From positions 14,832,501-14,896,500 of the forward strand of contig NC_091000.1 in the NCBI RefSeq assembly GCF_041146395.1: a stretch of 64,000 nt of DNA. Direction: 5' to 3'. The position numbers and the translations under genes were made by a program. This DNA is from Eulemur rufifrons. Its lineage: Eukaryota > Chordata > Mammalia > Primates > Lemuridae. The notes below the pieces were generated by a model. It ran no database searches. It was given only the letters and a program-made list of their open reading frames with translations, and was not told the origin of the DNA. Of this stretch, positions 33,960 to 47,100 are shown one piece after another; the stretch's first letter is position 1; each line of letters begins with the position of its first letter.

Positions 33960-34490
33960 CAGCATTTTGCTATAATTTTTTCAGCATTTTTCCTGTATGC
34001 ATTTTTTACCATACACACACACACATATACACACATATATAATTTATATATATATAATCAAATGTATATAATACTTTGCTTCAATTTTATGTATAACTGT
34101 ATCATGAACATTTTCCTGTATGGTACATAATTGCAATCACCAGTGTCATCAATGGCTATCTTATATGCCATTGAGTGGGTCATTTGATACATACCTAATC
34201 ATCCCCTTACTGTTGTCAAATTAAGTTGGTTCCAGTGCCTAAAAATGTAAAGAAGATCCTGTGGTTAATATTTCTGTGCAGATATTCTTCCCTTCGTATT
34301 TTCATATTTCCTGCATTTACCTTTATATTCTTAGAGTAAATTTCAACAAGAGGGATTACCTAGTCAACAGGCACCATCATTTTTAAGGCTATTGATATCT
34401 GTTGCCAAGTGCTTTCCTGAGTAAGTACTAAAGACGTGTAGGAAAATAACAGTCCTAAATTGCCTTTCCAACACTCTCTTCTAGCTTTAA
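33960..34490 (-). mobile_element. L1M 3'UTR/ORF2 end, antisense
   Basis: ATGAACATTTTCCTGTATGG, ATCTTATATGCCATTGAGTG, TAGAGTAAATTTCAACAAGAGGG and TTTTAAGGCTATTGATATC follow the reverse-complement order of an old L1 end (CATTCCCCTATTGTTGGACATT-type phrases). A CA/TA microsatellite is embedded. Confidence 0.75.
34012..34064. repeat. (CA)n / (TA)n microsatellite
   Basis: ACACACACACACATATACACACATATATA followed by TATATATATA. Imperfect dinucleotide repeat within the L1 fragment. Confidence 0.9.
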
Positions 34491-35643
34491 TCAAGAAGTC
34501 AATGTCATAATCAATCAACATTTTTGCCTTAATTATTTATCTGCCATTGTTTATCTATCTTCTGTCAAAGTCAATTAGAAAAAGAGAAAAAAAATTATTA
34601 AGTTTATTAAGTTAAAGCTCCTTAATATAAAGAAAACACATAAATATTGGAGAAGCTATTAGGATCTAAGCCAAAATCTTAACTGGAACAAAAAATAAAT
34701 AAATAAATAATGACTTTATCCAGATACTATTTTGTTTCATTTAATACAATACATGTAGGTGGGATATACTTTTTCCCTCCCTTAACAGAAGCTTGTGGTA
34801 CCCTACATTCAACATCCCTGGGCTATCTTTAACTTAAGTTTTTCTATGAGACCAAATACCTGTGACTGCATGCAATAAATGCATCCCCACAGACTGAGTT
34901 TGGTCTTAGGTTGAAAATTCGTAATGGCTAATTTAAAGCACAGAGGTGAAGCCACCTTGCCGAAATGGATTTAGAGCTTTAGCAATCATGAAGTGTTAAT
35001 CCTGTGGGTTGGATGCCCATGGTTGTTGCTTCTTTCTATTTGGTATGTACTCACCATGATCTAACTTTGGTAGATCTGAGAATATCTCTGGAAACTGTAT
35101 ACTCATTTGTTGTCACATTTCATTAACAAAATATACATTGTGTTCCTATTTCAATCTAGTCACCAGTGATACAACAATAAACAGGACCTCAAAGAATTCA
35201 TCTACTTACTCTGTAGAGTTGGCTGGCATGTGCTAGGCTTGAGTTACAATCAGCTTGGGGCAATACCAGCCATCGGATACTTCTCAGGTACCAAGTTGAA
35301 TCTTCATCTTCTAAAATGCATTACATTTCTTGCATAAATGGGCCACCCAAGAAAGAAATTGATCTCTTCATTCGATTCTTTCATCTATACAAGATTTGAG
35401 AATTGTTCGTAAATTGTCCATCCTCCTAATATTGACAAATATTGCTACTTTCCTGTTCTCTTTCAAACCACATGGAGTCTCTTCTGTTGATGTACTAGAT
35501 ATACTTGTTAAATACTAAACTACTAATTTTTAGAGTAATTAAAGTGATGAACATAATGAAAGTACCCAAGATGTATAGAAATGGGAATAATAATATTGGT
35601 GCCTACCACAAGAAATTTTTGTGAAAATTGAATGGAAAGAATG
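34491..35643. other. unique AT-rich DNA
   Basis: No gene is recognised. A short (AAAT)n lies at about 34690-34708. Confidence 0.5.
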
Positions 35644-35644
35644 A

Positions 35645-35675
35645 ATATATATACACACACATATTTATATTTTTT

Positions 35676-35715
<40 letters not shown>

Positions 35716-35717
35716 AA
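35645..35717. repeat. (TA)n microsatellite
   Basis: About 70 bases dominated by TA, with a short ACACACAC block at 35653-35660 and a T7 run at 35671-35677. It produces the isoleucine/tyrosine-rich frames on both strands here, which are not genes. Confidence 0.95.
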
Positions 35718-35804
35718 ATATTTAACTTCTGGCTCACATAAGGTAGAATTACCAGAAACACCAGGTAGTAGCAGTAGTAGCATTGTCTTCATCATCACCA
35801 AAAT

Positions 35805-36530
35805 AATGGAAACACTGCAGCCACTTTGGAAAACAATTTGGCATTTTCTCAAAATGTTAAACATAGAACTATCAAATCATATAGCAACCCCACTCTTAGG
35901 TATGTATCTAAAAGAAATACAACATATATCCACATAAAGAGTTGTACTTAACTATTTATAGCAGTGTTATTCGTAAGAGCCAAAACCTGGAAACAACCTA
36001 CGTGCCCATCAATTGGTGAATGGATAAACAGAATACGGTATATCCATGTGATGGAATAGAGTAGAGTAATATAAGGAATGAACTACTGACACATGCGACA
36101 TCACAGATGAACCTCAAAAGCACTAGGCTAAGTGAAAGAAGCCAGACACAAAGACTACAGATTGTAGTTTCCACTTATGTGCAATGTCCAGGAAGGGAAG
36201 ATTTATAAAGACAGATATTAGATTAGTGATTGTCTGGGGCTTAAGGTGGGAAAAAGGATTAACTTTAAGTAAGCACTAGGGATTTTATTTCATTTTATCT
36301 TATATTTTATTTTATTTATTTTTGACCCATGGGCCATTTGAGACATGGTGAATTTTTATAGATTACAGCACTAGGAATTTTAGATAGGTGCAAGAAAAAC
36401 GATCCTAAAACTGATTTATGGTGATATTCAGACCACTCTTCAAAGTTACTAAAAATCATTGAATTGTATGCCTGAAATGAGTGAACTTTATGATATGCAA
36501 AATATACCAAAACACAGCTTTAAGAAAATA
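35805..36530 (+). mobile_element. L1 LINE 3' end (L1M)
   Basis: CAGCCACTTTGGAAAACAATTTGGCA, ATAGCAACCCCACTCTTAGG, AATTGGTGAATGGATAAACAG, AGGCTAAGTGAAAGAAGCCAGACACAAAG, then ATTGAATTGTATGCCTGAAATG. These follow the ORF2 end and 3'UTR. A (TTTTA)n-like stretch at 36283-36325 interrupts the 3'UTR. Confidence 0.92.
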
Positions 36531-38739
36531 TATAGAACCAATGCCAAAGCCAATGTACATCAATTATCCAGTTGACTTCTTTATATATTTAGACAATCTA
36601 TGCCCACTAAAACTGCACGTATCCAGTTAAAGGTGAGACTAAGAAATTGTGTTATCCAGTTGATAAGCTCAGCTTACCCATCATGGATAATCTGAGGCTT
36701 AAAGTGATTTTTAGATTCTGAATGATAGATTCATTTGGAACTGTCCAAATTTAGAGCTCATAAAACTTTCTTCCAAACATAAACTACAGCATAGTTGACA
36801 CAGTCCTTCACACACACACACACACACACACACACCCCAGCCATCAGCACCAGCAGAGTTGGGCACAACCTTTTCTTGCCCACACAGATCTTCTCCCTGT
36901 GATCCTTCTGCTATAGTAAGGAGCCAGCACAAACCAAGCACCTCAAATCCAGTGTCCTAAGAACACCGCTCACTGCTTGTAATTGTTTCTCTGGTATCTG
37001 CCTTTTCTTGTTCCCGACATTGTTCTCCTTCCAGTCCTCTCAGTTCTCCTTCTGATCTTCCTAGCTCTGAACTCCCAAGTCTGTGACCCCCGTCTTGCCC
37101 CCTGAGCCTAGACTTAAGGCTTAGAATCTACCTGTCACTTGCTCCAGATCGTCCGTATGCTGTGCGTGTCTCCGGCAGAAACCCTCAGCTCTGGCCACAT
37201 CACACCCGACTCTGACTGGGTCCTCTGGCTTTGCTCCATCCCTCCCTCACCATCTCTCAAGCTCTTCTCAAAGGAGACCACCTCTTCTTCTTTTCCACAC
37301 ACAGTGTATGTTATCTTCACATCTAGTATTAAATTTAATACTTTCCACTGTGTATTAAACATAATTCTCTATGTAGTTAGAACCCCAACTGTTTCGTTTT
37401 TACTAACTATGCCTCACAGTATCCAATAGAGAGCTTTGCCCATAAAACAGTATATTTTCAGAAGTGTACTGATTGATTGAAATATCTGTTAAGACTGTAT
37501 GGAAGGGTTTGCTCTGTTACGGTTTATTTCACTTATCAGTATAGCATACACGGATGCTTGGGTTAATTGCTGGAAAATATTCCTTTCCTGTCTTCCTAAG
37601 GTATTTCAAAAGGAGTGACAATAGACTCTGAATTTGACCCAAGTTTTATACAAATGAGGGAAATGTTAAAGCATTTAAATAGCTTATTAATGTTAACCTA
37701 TTTAAATCTACATATTTGTTAGTCTGTGAGAAAATGGAACTTTGGGTCTTTTCAAACGGCCTGCTTGGTTATAAAAAGGATTGGAAAGTCAGGCTCATGT
37801 AGCAGTTTATGGGGCTACAGAACTCTACACCTAGAGCAAAAAGAATCCCAGCACCCCCCTCCCCCACCACGGTGTTATTTCTTAATGCCGTACTTGGCTC
37901 GACAAAGGAAGTCTGATGTTTCAGAGGTTGAGTTGCAAAGTGGCCAAACCGCTCTTCAGTGCACTATGGCTTGACATAATATTTGCTGCCAGCTTCTTGT
38001 TTAAAAAATGCCATCGGTTTAACATTAACTGAAAAAGTAATTATTCTCCAGTTTCACTGAGCTATTAAGAAAAAAAAAAGTTCACTGAAACTCCAGGAGA
38101 TGAAATAATGTGCTTTCAGGACCTATTGGAAGCCTTTCAACATTCAGAGCAGAAAAACATAAATGTGTTTTTTAAGAAGGAGATTTAGGAACTTTACTGA
38201 ATGAGAAAAGAGAGCATTAATTTAAGTCTCAGGAAAGACAGTCTGCTTCAACAAAATTCTACAAACCCTGCTGACATCAGACTCTCTTCCATATATTCTG
38301 AAAACTCAATACCATTTCCTACGACAGGAGCCTTAATTTAGAGACACGCACCCTACACAGTTAAATCCTGTGTACTAAATCAAAGAAACTTCAAATTAGT
38401 TTGAATTACGAAATGCTGCAAATTCCACCAATGACTAATCGTTTCTTTACCTTCCATCACCAAATGTTACTAGGCAGATGATAAGCCTGGAGAGGTTCAG
38501 GGCTGGGTGTACAGGAGATAGATATGAAAGAATCAGCCAGCACGGGAGATCTCGATCTGCAATAACATTCCCAGTTTAGTTGTAAAGACAGAACGTATCA
38601 TCTACAAAACAACTGAGGAAAATCTTGCCATGTATGTGGGATAACCTGAATTTATATAAATTTGAGGGAAAAACTTAAGAAGTGGAGAGGTTTTGGAAGG
38701 TTACGGGTTTATAGACCATTTTTCAAAATGCTGAGGTTT
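36531..38739. other. unique DNA with a (CA)n
   Basis: No gene is recognised. The pyrimidine-rich part 36960-37320 gives 75-96 codon frames without domains. A C-rich run (37854-37866) lies beside a TATAAAAAGG at 37771. The rest is AT-rich. Confidence 0.5.
36809..36835. repeat. (CA)n microsatellite
   Basis: About 13 uninterrupted CA units. On the - strand it yields a cysteine/valine run in a spurious 76-codon frame. Confidence 0.97.
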
Positions 38740-38875
38740 AAAATCACATGTGCGTGTGGGCTCTGCATCCTATTTGCTAGGTAACTTTGAATAAGTCTCC
38801 TCTTTAAATCACAGTGAAATGAAGGTGGCAATGCTTTACCAACTGTAAGAGACTGCTCAGATATTAGTTATTATT
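38740..38875 (+). mobile_element. MIR SINE fragment
   Basis: GTGGGCTCTGCATCCTATTTGCTAGGTAACTTTGAATAAGTCTCC and the AATGAAGGTGGCAATGC stretch follow the MIR core. The tail is lost. Confidence 0.6.
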
Positions 38876-40199
38876 CACAGATGACCTCCTGCAGCTGTAA
38901 GCGGAAAACACTACTTTTTGGGTAATTTATAAACATATAACCATACCTTTAATGCTAACATTTTTTGACATTTTTATGAAATATTTTAATTCACATGTTC
39001 TACTACTGTGTATTATTCAATAATTTTAAGACATAAGATTTTTAAAAAGGAAAGGAAAGGAAATAAACAAACTGGAGGAATGTCGCTACCTGGATCGATC
39101 ATGTTATTGCCTCATTTTTATAATTGAAAAAAAAACTGTAACCCTTATTTCTGGTCGCTTGAAAACAAATTAAGTATAAAACTGTTTAGCTGTCATACAA
39201 GATGGCATTTTAATCTATTGAAAATTATTACAGTAGAGAATTTTTAAAGTCTAGAAAGCAATAGTCAGCACCAAAATATTTTTTGTTTGCTGTTACATAA
39301 ACAATTTTTAGTTTTTATTTGCTAAAAAAATATGGAAAATAAAGTATACAGTAAAAAAAGAATATATTTTTATAAGATATCTTTATTGTCCCAATTAGTA
39401 CAGAGAGTTTGTGAATAGAGGAGAACCAGGGTATACTCCAGGACTTTGCAGTTAGACTTTTTTTTTTAACAACTGCTATTTATTCTGGGAGCATATAAAG
39501 TAACATCTGAACTTCACATTGTCAAACAAGCATTCTTAAATTGCATGTGGCACAAGCTAAATATGGGGAGGGAAATAAAATATAAATAAAAATGCAACTT
39601 CTTTTGGGAACCTCCCTTCCTTTGCCACATTTTTGTCCTTCCTCCATTCCACAAATCTCATTACGGAAAAAAATTCTCGGTTGCCTTCTAATCCCCAAAT
39701 CTTGATGTTTTTTTCTTTGATAATGCTTCCAAGAAGAATTGGAAGGGGAGAGGCCATAAAAGAAACTGTTCTCTAGATGAGACTTTTTTTTTCATATTCT
39801 CTATTTACAACAGAACTGGTAGAGAGATTTAATAGGGTGTTATAAAAATGAGGCTAGCACAGCCACTGGAATGTAAGAGGCATGAAGTGGCACCATGGTG
39901 ACAAAATGCAGTATATATGTGAATACAATCCCCAATACCAGGTACACTGCAGTCCTATCCAATTTTGTGACCAGTCCACTTACAGGACATTGCTCTGTTT
40001 CCAAGGTGGCATGAAAATAATAGACAAAAGCGAAGACATGCCCAGTGACGGGTATGTTGGGATCTAGTTACAGAGACTTGGGAAGTAGATCCTCTTTAGA
40101 GCAGTGAACTATTCATGGCTGGCACACTTTCGAATGTGTCTTACAAGTCTTTCCATTTGTAACATGGATTAGATAGATTACATTAATCATTCCATTTTG
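38876..40199. other. unique AT-rich DNA
   Basis: No gene or repeat recognised. A short (GGAAA)n lies at 39049-39062. Confidence 0.5.
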
Positions 40200-40640
40200 T
40201 CCCCTTTTCCTGTGTCCCCATCTTTGCCCTGTGACTCTGCAGTTCCTTCCACAGTAGATGACTCTGGCTTCAGCAATACAACTTGCCTTAACCGAGAGCA
40301 TGAGCTGGGACTGGCAGCATGCTGGGCTTCAGGAGGCGTGTGTGTTGCTGCTTGCCCTTCGCTGCCTCTGCCCCAGCCAGTCCTTGGGTCTCAGGAGGGA
40401 GGTAAAAGATGCACAGACTCCAAGGCAACCCAGACGGCCAACATGCGGCTGGTGAGTTGGTCCAATTAAGAATACAACATCCTTTGCTTATCTTGCCCAG
40501 ATCCATCAACCCTGTGAACTTGTGAGAAATAATAAGCGATTCTAGTTTTAATTCTTTGAGTTTGGGTGCGTGGTACACAGCGTGTGTGTGTGTGTGTGTG
40601 TGCATGTGTGTATGTGACAACAGGTAACTGATATAAGTAG
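40200..40640 (+). mobile_element. old LTR-like element with (GT)n inside
   Basis: The end AACTTGTGAGAAATAATAAGCG, TTTGAGTTTGGGTGCGTGG, ACACAGC and CAGGTAACTGATAT is the common 3' signature of several mammalian ERVL/MER LTRs (AAGTTTGGGGTGGTTTGTTA..AGATAACTGATA). A (GT)n expansion splits the last two phrases. The 5' part is GC-rich and unassigned. It accounts for the frames at 40197-40469 and 40288-40710. Confidence 0.55.
40581..40616. repeat. (GT)n microsatellite
   Basis: CGTGTGTGTG... with GCATG and TATG interruptions. The reverse strand gives a His-Thr repeat in a spurious frame. Confidence 0.95.
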
Positions 40641-42664
40641 CTAATTTCAAAATTGTGGCCTTTCTTAGTTCTAGGACCTCTTTAGAAAAAATCATGTTTT
40701 CAGTATGCATAGATTACATGCTGAACTTTTGTTTTAAAGTACATGAGTCATGCTCAGTCTCAAGGTACAGTACATATGTTACTGAATAAACCAATGAACC
40801 AAATGCTGAATGGGGAAATTTTTTAATATCTGCTTCACACTAATAAAAATACAGTAAGCACCTCAATTTCCATATTCTTAGAAACAATATAAACAATTTT
40901 TCAAATGACATGTTTACTTACATTTATTTTGCTCACTGAGTTATTTCCTTTAAGAAAACATATTTGGAAAAAAAGAAAACGTATTTAGAATCAAATATAA
41001 GAAATTTCTCCACTCCATATCTTCAGCACATATTCATGCATATAAACAAATGAACAATTTTTATTTAAAATTTAAAATATAAACTATAACCATCTGAAAA
41101 TTATCAAGAATTTTATAAAGTGGTTAATTTTTTCCTTAAGAAAACTTAATGTAAACTTGTCTTGCATTTGATGGGTAAGACAAAAGAAGGAGCAGTTACA
41201 GTTTTCTCTTTTATCCCTGCCTTTTTCAATGTCCCTTCTTTCTTCTCCTCTTGGTTTCTCTTTAACCAAGTTTGTGAGCCAAGTTTGGCAAGCTATATAG
41301 CATTTTTAAAGATGTCAATAAACATTGAGCCCTCTGAGGAAATAGCAAAAGGTGAACTCAATTTGTTACAATGACCTATCCATATTCCTTTGGTCTAATG
41401 ATTTAATCCCCAAATCAGAAAGTCAAAAGAAAGTAAAATTATTTATAAAGCACTTTGCACTCAAACTCTCTCTGTTTTATCCTCCACCATAATCCATCCT
41501 TTTTTACCTAAAATATTTTCTCTCAAATACACTAGCACACAGACTCTAATATGCACATGTAGATATGAGCGTTAGCACACAAGGATGCTCCTTATAGAAT
41601 TTAGCATGAATGAGATTTTTACTAAGTGTTCATTCTACTATGAATAAATATTCTCTTGATATGCTCACTGACCTAGGATTCATGTTGAAAAATCTTCATG
41701 TTACCACGTTAATTTTCCTAGTCATAAACTTTTTGAAGACAAGATCAATGGTGTCAAATACTGCCAAAATTGTGAGGTGTTATAGCTAAAACTGTAGCCT
41801 TGTTTTTTTCAAGTGTTAGTAAAATTTCAGAATAAAATATGCCAAGATTAACAGAAAGGAATCTCAATGTATGGATATGTATGAGTATTCCTCAGCTTTA
41901 TAAGAGCAACAGAAAAATTAAATAAGAATTCTAACAAAAGTTTCTGGTTTTCTTTTGGAATATTAACCAAATTTGTAACCAATCTGTAATTTTGATACTT
42001 TGACTTGTTTCTCTAGCAAGTCTTTGAGAATATCTATTTCCCTTTTCTGGTCTTAAGTTCTTTCCAAAAACATAGAAATTCCCTAAACCTGTCACAGTGT
42101 GTCAGATGGTAGCCATCGTTGTATTGTGCACTGGATATTGAACACTGACTCTTGAAATTAATCAGACCTTTACTTGAATAAAATGAAACCTGTGCAATCA
42201 AAGAACACCTAAATGTTGTACCTACATAGCCATGGAAACATCAAAGACCTTCAAAAAGCTAATACAACTAGTGTTGACAGCCAAGCATCACAGAAGAACT
42301 ACGGGAACCCCAAGGTTATAATATACTTGGCAAAGCACCTCCATGAATAGAGTTGAAATGGTCAAGTGACCAGGATTCTTTGAGGCCGTAGGGGTAAATG
42401 ACCAAAAAGTATTGAAGTTCCTCCAATATTCATCAACATATTTCCCCTAGCATTTTTCCCAACTAGAATTAAAAATGTGCATATTCTTTACAGTTTTGTT
42501 TGAATTATGAAAGAATCAAGGATTAATCAAATTTTTAAACAACGCATAAATAGATGAGTTTTAGCAAACAGAATAGATATTGCTTTTAGAATCCTAAAGC
42601 TTTCTTAAATTATTTTGTTGTTGTTTATTAGCTATAACTTTGTTTTTGTTTTTTTGTTTTTTTT
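40641..42664. other. long AT-rich unique stretch
   Basis: No gene, RNA or repeat recognised. A T-rich oligo run (42612-42668) borders the following L1. Confidence 0.5.
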
Positions 42665-43370
42665 TTTAGTGGTTGCTCTATGGTTTATAATATGCATTTC
42701 TAGCTTCTCACAGTCTAACTTCAAATAAGATTATAACACCCTACATGCAATTCCAGAAGCTTATAACCTTATATTTTCAACCACCCTGGCCCCTCTCCCA
42801 TCATTTGGCCTATTTTTCATATCTTTCTTTTTACTGACTATGCATGTTTTAAATCCCACAATATGTTGTTATTATTTTGTTTTTAAAAATCCATTATTTT
42901 TAAAGAAACTTTAAAAATAAAAAAAGTACTTTATTTTTACTCCTTCACATGTCATTTCTGTTGTTCTCTATTCTTTTGTATAGATTTAAGTTTTCATCTA
43001 AGCATAATTTGACGTCAGCCTGAAGAACTTCTTTTAACATTTCTTATAGAGCTGGTCAGCTGGTGGCAGAGTCTCATGGTCCTTTCTTGAAAGTAAATTT
43101 GTTTTGCATTCAGTTTTAAAGGATATTTTTGCTGGATAAGGAATTCTAGGTTGAGAGTGACTTTTATTCTTATTGTTTTTCAGCACTGTCTTGTGTTCAT
43201 TGTTTCTAATAAAAACTCTCTGACTGCTTTTAAGTGTTTCTCTTAATTTATTTACAACAATCTGATTATAATGTGCCTTGATGCATTTTTTTCTCAGTGT
43301 TTATCTTGCTTGGGATTTGTAGAGTTCCTTAGATCTATGGGTTATATTTTTCATCAGAAAGGGCATCACG
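42665..43370 (-). mobile_element. old L1 5'/upstream-ORF region, antisense
   Basis: AGTGGTTGCTCTATGGTTTATAATATGCAT, CACAGTCTAACTTCAAATAAG, TTTAACATTTCTTATAGAGC, GATATTTTTGCTGGATAAGGAATTCTAGG, TCTGATTATAATGTGCCTTG and TTGCTTGGGATTTGTAGAG follow the antisense order of an ancient L1M region. This is a long, clear match; the frame is broken throughout. Confidence 0.88.
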
Positions 43371-44135
43371 GGAATACAGATATTAGCATCAGTGGGAGGC
43401 TGACCACAGAAACAGTGGGAGTGGGTAGCATTTCCAGAAATAGATCACGGTGGAGTTTCTGGACAGGTGCAGGGTTCACTGAAGTGAGTAACTGTAGGAG
43501 AAATACTTAGGTTTTTCCACACGTGCTCTTCCCTAATCTTCTGCCAGCAGAACTTATATAGGTCCTATAGTCGGAACGTGCCCTGAAGCCAATGGGCAAG
43601 AGAGACCATGGAATTGTCCATTCCTGTGAGAAACAGCAGAGCCTGAGATGTCTGGAAACAGAGCTCAGAGCAAATCAGCAGTTGACCCTCACAGCAGGGT
43701 TCTGTTCTGACTTCTTCACTGTGGAATTCATACCACCTAGAAAGACAGCTGGGCATACATTTGATGAATGAATGAATGAATGAATGAAATATACTGAAGC
43801 TCCGGTAGGCTTCACAAGTTACTCAAGTAGTTAATGGAAGAAGTAGGAGTTAAGTTCAGGCTCTCTGATTCATATTTCAGCACATCAATTGACTCTGACT
43901 TCTTTAAATTGAATCATATTTCAAATCCATAGGAGAATTCTTTTTCTGAAGACACTCTGTATTGAATCTTTTTGTAAAAGTAAAAATCCTTTATCTCTTT
44001 TGTTAGGTAGATTTTTCAAGCTTCAGTTTCTGTCTAAGCTTCCTGGACTATTTCGATTGCTAGGAGGTTTTACATAACAACTCTATTTTAAGAGAAGAAA
44101 GCATTCCAAAAGGGTAGATATTTTCATTCTAGTGA
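43371..44135. other. unique DNA with a (TGAA)n
   Basis: No gene recognised. Frames of 63 and 79 codons have no domain. Confidence 0.5.
43764..43788. repeat. (TGAA)n microsatellite
   Basis: Six tandem units of TGAA on the + strand. Confidence 0.95.
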
Positions 44136-44370
44136 AAGAGTCAGCATAATGTGAAAGAAAGCGTATGGCTTTTGAGATCACATAGTACTACATTCTGATC
44201 CAGGATTTGCAAGTAATAGCAATTCATCTTCAGATAAAACATTTAAATTCTCTGGTTCTTGGTTCCTTCTTCTATGAACTCGGGATAATAGTATCTCCTC
44301 TAATCATTTCACAGAACTGTAAAAATGGATTCGATGATGCATATGCTATGCAAATACATGTGTTACTCTT
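44136..44370 (+). mobile_element. MIR SINE
   Basis: CATAATGTGAAAGAAAGCGTATGGC (head), TCTGATCCAGGATTTGCAAGTAATAGC, TCTTCTATGAACTCGGGATAATAG and the ATTTCACAGAACTGTAAAAATG stretch fit MIR in order, with high divergence. Confidence 0.7.
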
Positions 44371-44764
44371 GCTAAGCTGTGAATCACCTTTCCTCCAGAT
44401 CAGCTTTTATTGCTGAGATACTCACTGTGGAAGTCCAGGCCAGCTGATATGGCTGTGGTCGGTGGGAGTGACTGCAGATGGAAGCCCAGGTTAGAATGTA
44501 GGAGCCCCAGCAATGCAGACTTCATTGTCAAATGAGAATTAGCGAAAACAGTAACACTGATTGCAGTTAAAGCACTGCATAAAGTCATTGGGAGGCAGTA
44601 AGACAGCAACTGAGATTAATCTATCTCTCTTGTATTTCCCACTCGAATGGCCATCTTCATTAGTGAGGACACTCAAGTCATTTTTAACCAGAGCCTGGCA
44701 TCACAGTAAAAGAGGACCAGTGTGATGCTTCCAATATCTGTCCATGGAATCCCTAAATCTACAT
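44371..44764. other. unique DNA
   Basis: No gene recognised. Contains GGCCAGCTGATATGGC and a few GC-richer patches. Confidence 0.45.
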
Positions 44765-45170
44765 GATTTTTTAACAGCTTTATTAAAATATAATTCACAT
44801 ATCCCACAATTGACCCATTTAAGAACACAATGCGATGCCTTTTACTATATACACGCAGAGTTATGCCTATATCACCACAATCAATATTAGAATATTTTCA
44901 TTGTCCCTGAAAGGAACCCCCCGCATCCGTCAGCCATTACCCCTTGGGTAACTCCCCCAGTCCTATTCCCCCAGCCTTGAGCAGCCACTAATCTACTTTC
45001 TGCCTCCATAGACTTGCTTATTCTGGACATTTCACATAAGTGGAATTACACAATATGTCATATTTTGCATCTGGCTTATTTCACTTAGCATAATATTTTT
45101 GAGGTTGACCATATTCGAGCACATACCAGTACCTTATTTCTTCTTATAGCTAAATAGTATTTGCTGTATT
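44765..45170 (-). mobile_element. L1M 3'UTR, antisense
   Basis: TTATTAAAATATAATTCACATATCCC is the reverse complement of the L1MA/MB 3' end, followed by AATATTAGAATATTTTCATTG, CAGCCACTAATCTACTTTCTG, TTATTCTGGACATTTCACATAAG and TTCACTTAGCATAATATTTTTGAGG. One of the clearest old L1 matches here. Confidence 0.93.
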
Positions 45171-47002
45171 CTTTCCAAGCAGTCATCTCACTGTTATTTG
45201 ATCTGCCACTGGATTAGAATCATATAAGAGTTCTTGGATATCATTAATTCAACAATCTTTTAATCTTGAAGAAGGGAAATCTGGATAATGTTTGAGTGTC
45301 CACTACTCCACATTTTCCTGTGTGCAGGAGGACGTGGGCCAAGACTCTGCCCTCGTACTGTCTGGTGATGGCTTTCTTTAATATCTACTCTAAAATGATA
45401 GTAACTCTCTTTCACATAGCACTTAATAGTTTACATAGTACTTTCATATACATGAACTCATAATCTGTATCCAAATCTTGTGTTGGTAAATAGGGAAGAG
45501 AGAACTAGATAATTAAAGCATAAAATATAATTACTGATCAAAATTACCCAGATAATTTAAAATTTGGACCATATCCTAAAATGACTCCCTAGATCACCTT
45601 TAAAAATGAAAATGTAAAATGACTGCTCAGTCTCAGTGACTACTTAGTAAATTCCAAGTATGGTGACTTTCGGTTCTTACAATCCATAAAAATAACAGCT
45701 ATAAAAACCCACAACAGTCTTGAGGATAATGAGGAAGCATTTCTATGCAGACAAAGTGGTTCTGCTTTAGAGCTGTGGCTACTATAAGCCAAAATACATC
45801 TTCTCTTACCCCCACCCCATAACATGTCATAAATTTTCGGAGATCTTTTGTACTAAAGCAACCCAGAGCATATATTTATATGTAATTTCTGAAGTTTAAA
45901 ATGCAGTAATTTAATATCAGTACTGATGGAATATAGGCTGCAGAATCAAATACTATCAGTCCTGTTATTCTAAAACGAGTAGCTGCAGCGTGAGTAATGG
46001 TGAAGTTCTTTCAAACTCAAAGGTTAAAATCTTATTTCCTTTCTTAAACTCCTTTTCATCTTTTCTTCAGTGCAATATCCACATGACTTATTATATCATT
46101 ATTAAACTGCTCTCTGACCTCATTAATATTCCCATCTCTCTGAAAAAAATGTTATAAAAGATTTGCCTGGTTATCATCTCTGCCACTTAGGACTTAAAAC
46201 TTCACTATCATTTCCAAACACATTATTATACTTTGAAATATCTAAGGCTTACAGGCCTTAGGCACTTCCCCAGATTTGTAAGGTTCTAATGTTAGAGATC
46301 CACTAACTCTATTTTCTTTTCCATACTTCATGATTCCTCATGGAGGAAACAGCTAAAAGCAGTAAATTTGTCTTTAAAACAACAACAACGAAGCCATAAA
46401 ATTCTAGAACAGTAACACTCAAACACTCAATCTTAGGATACACATCAGGATATAGCTATAGACAAGAGGTCCTACTTTATTCCAGTGTTTTGATAGCTAT
46501 GAAATTGATTTTTGCAAAAAGAAAATTGGCAGATTATAATTTTACTTGTGGAGTGTTTAGTACACTAATTATGGATTTGAAAATTGAATCACTGCATTTT
46601 CAAATGATAATGAGGGCAAAATAGAAACTGTGAGATGATAAAAAAGCATATATCAAACAAATTTTAAGATATCAGGAAATATAATATCTTCAGTAATAAT
46701 TTAATGATTGAAATAATATTACTTATAATTGTACATTTTAGAAGAACTTTATGTTTATAGTAATTCCCTAGCAGCTCTGTTCTCCCTCACAAATTTCTCA
46801 TTTCTACCTCAACTTAAAGAAAATAATGTTATAGCTTACATCAAAGAAAATTTAAACACCATTTGGTTTGAGAATTATCTTTCTCATTGGGTACGTATAA
46901 TGCAACCTAAATGCTTCGTTTCTTTTTTTAGTTTCCTCTAAAAGTGTGATTCAAGTCAATATGTGGGTTGGGATGTAGGGCTGTTTGCCCAGACATTATT
47001 GC
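45171..47002. other. unique AT-rich DNA
   Basis: No gene recognised. A short stretch at 45415-45480 resembles reverse MIR (ACTTAATAGTTTACATAG, CATGAACTCATAATCTG) but too weakly to call. A (AAC)n-like AACAACAAC lies at 46380. Confidence 0.5.
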
Positions 47003-47100
47003 CCCACACTTATACACACAAACACACACATATACACATATGTTTACATATATATGCCTGTGTATATGTGTAAGCATATCCACATCTATATCTATGTCTA
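47003..47100. repeat. CA/TA-rich simple repeat
   Basis: Imperfect ACACAC, ATATAC and TCTATATCTATGTCTA blocks. The two frames here (73 and 94 codons) come from this repeat. Confidence 0.85.

Noticed and set aside
35523..35937. 113- and 101-codon frames on opposite strands
   Set aside because: Both run through a (TA)n microsatellite that codes Tyr/Ile repeats.
36809..36835. short-period direct repeats as a CRISPR array
   Set aside because: Dinucleotide microsatellite with no spacers; eukaryotic genome.
40288..40710. 140-codon frame on - with a His-Thr repeat
   Set aside because: The His-Thr tract is a translated (GT)n microsatellite and the rest lies in an old LTR-like element.
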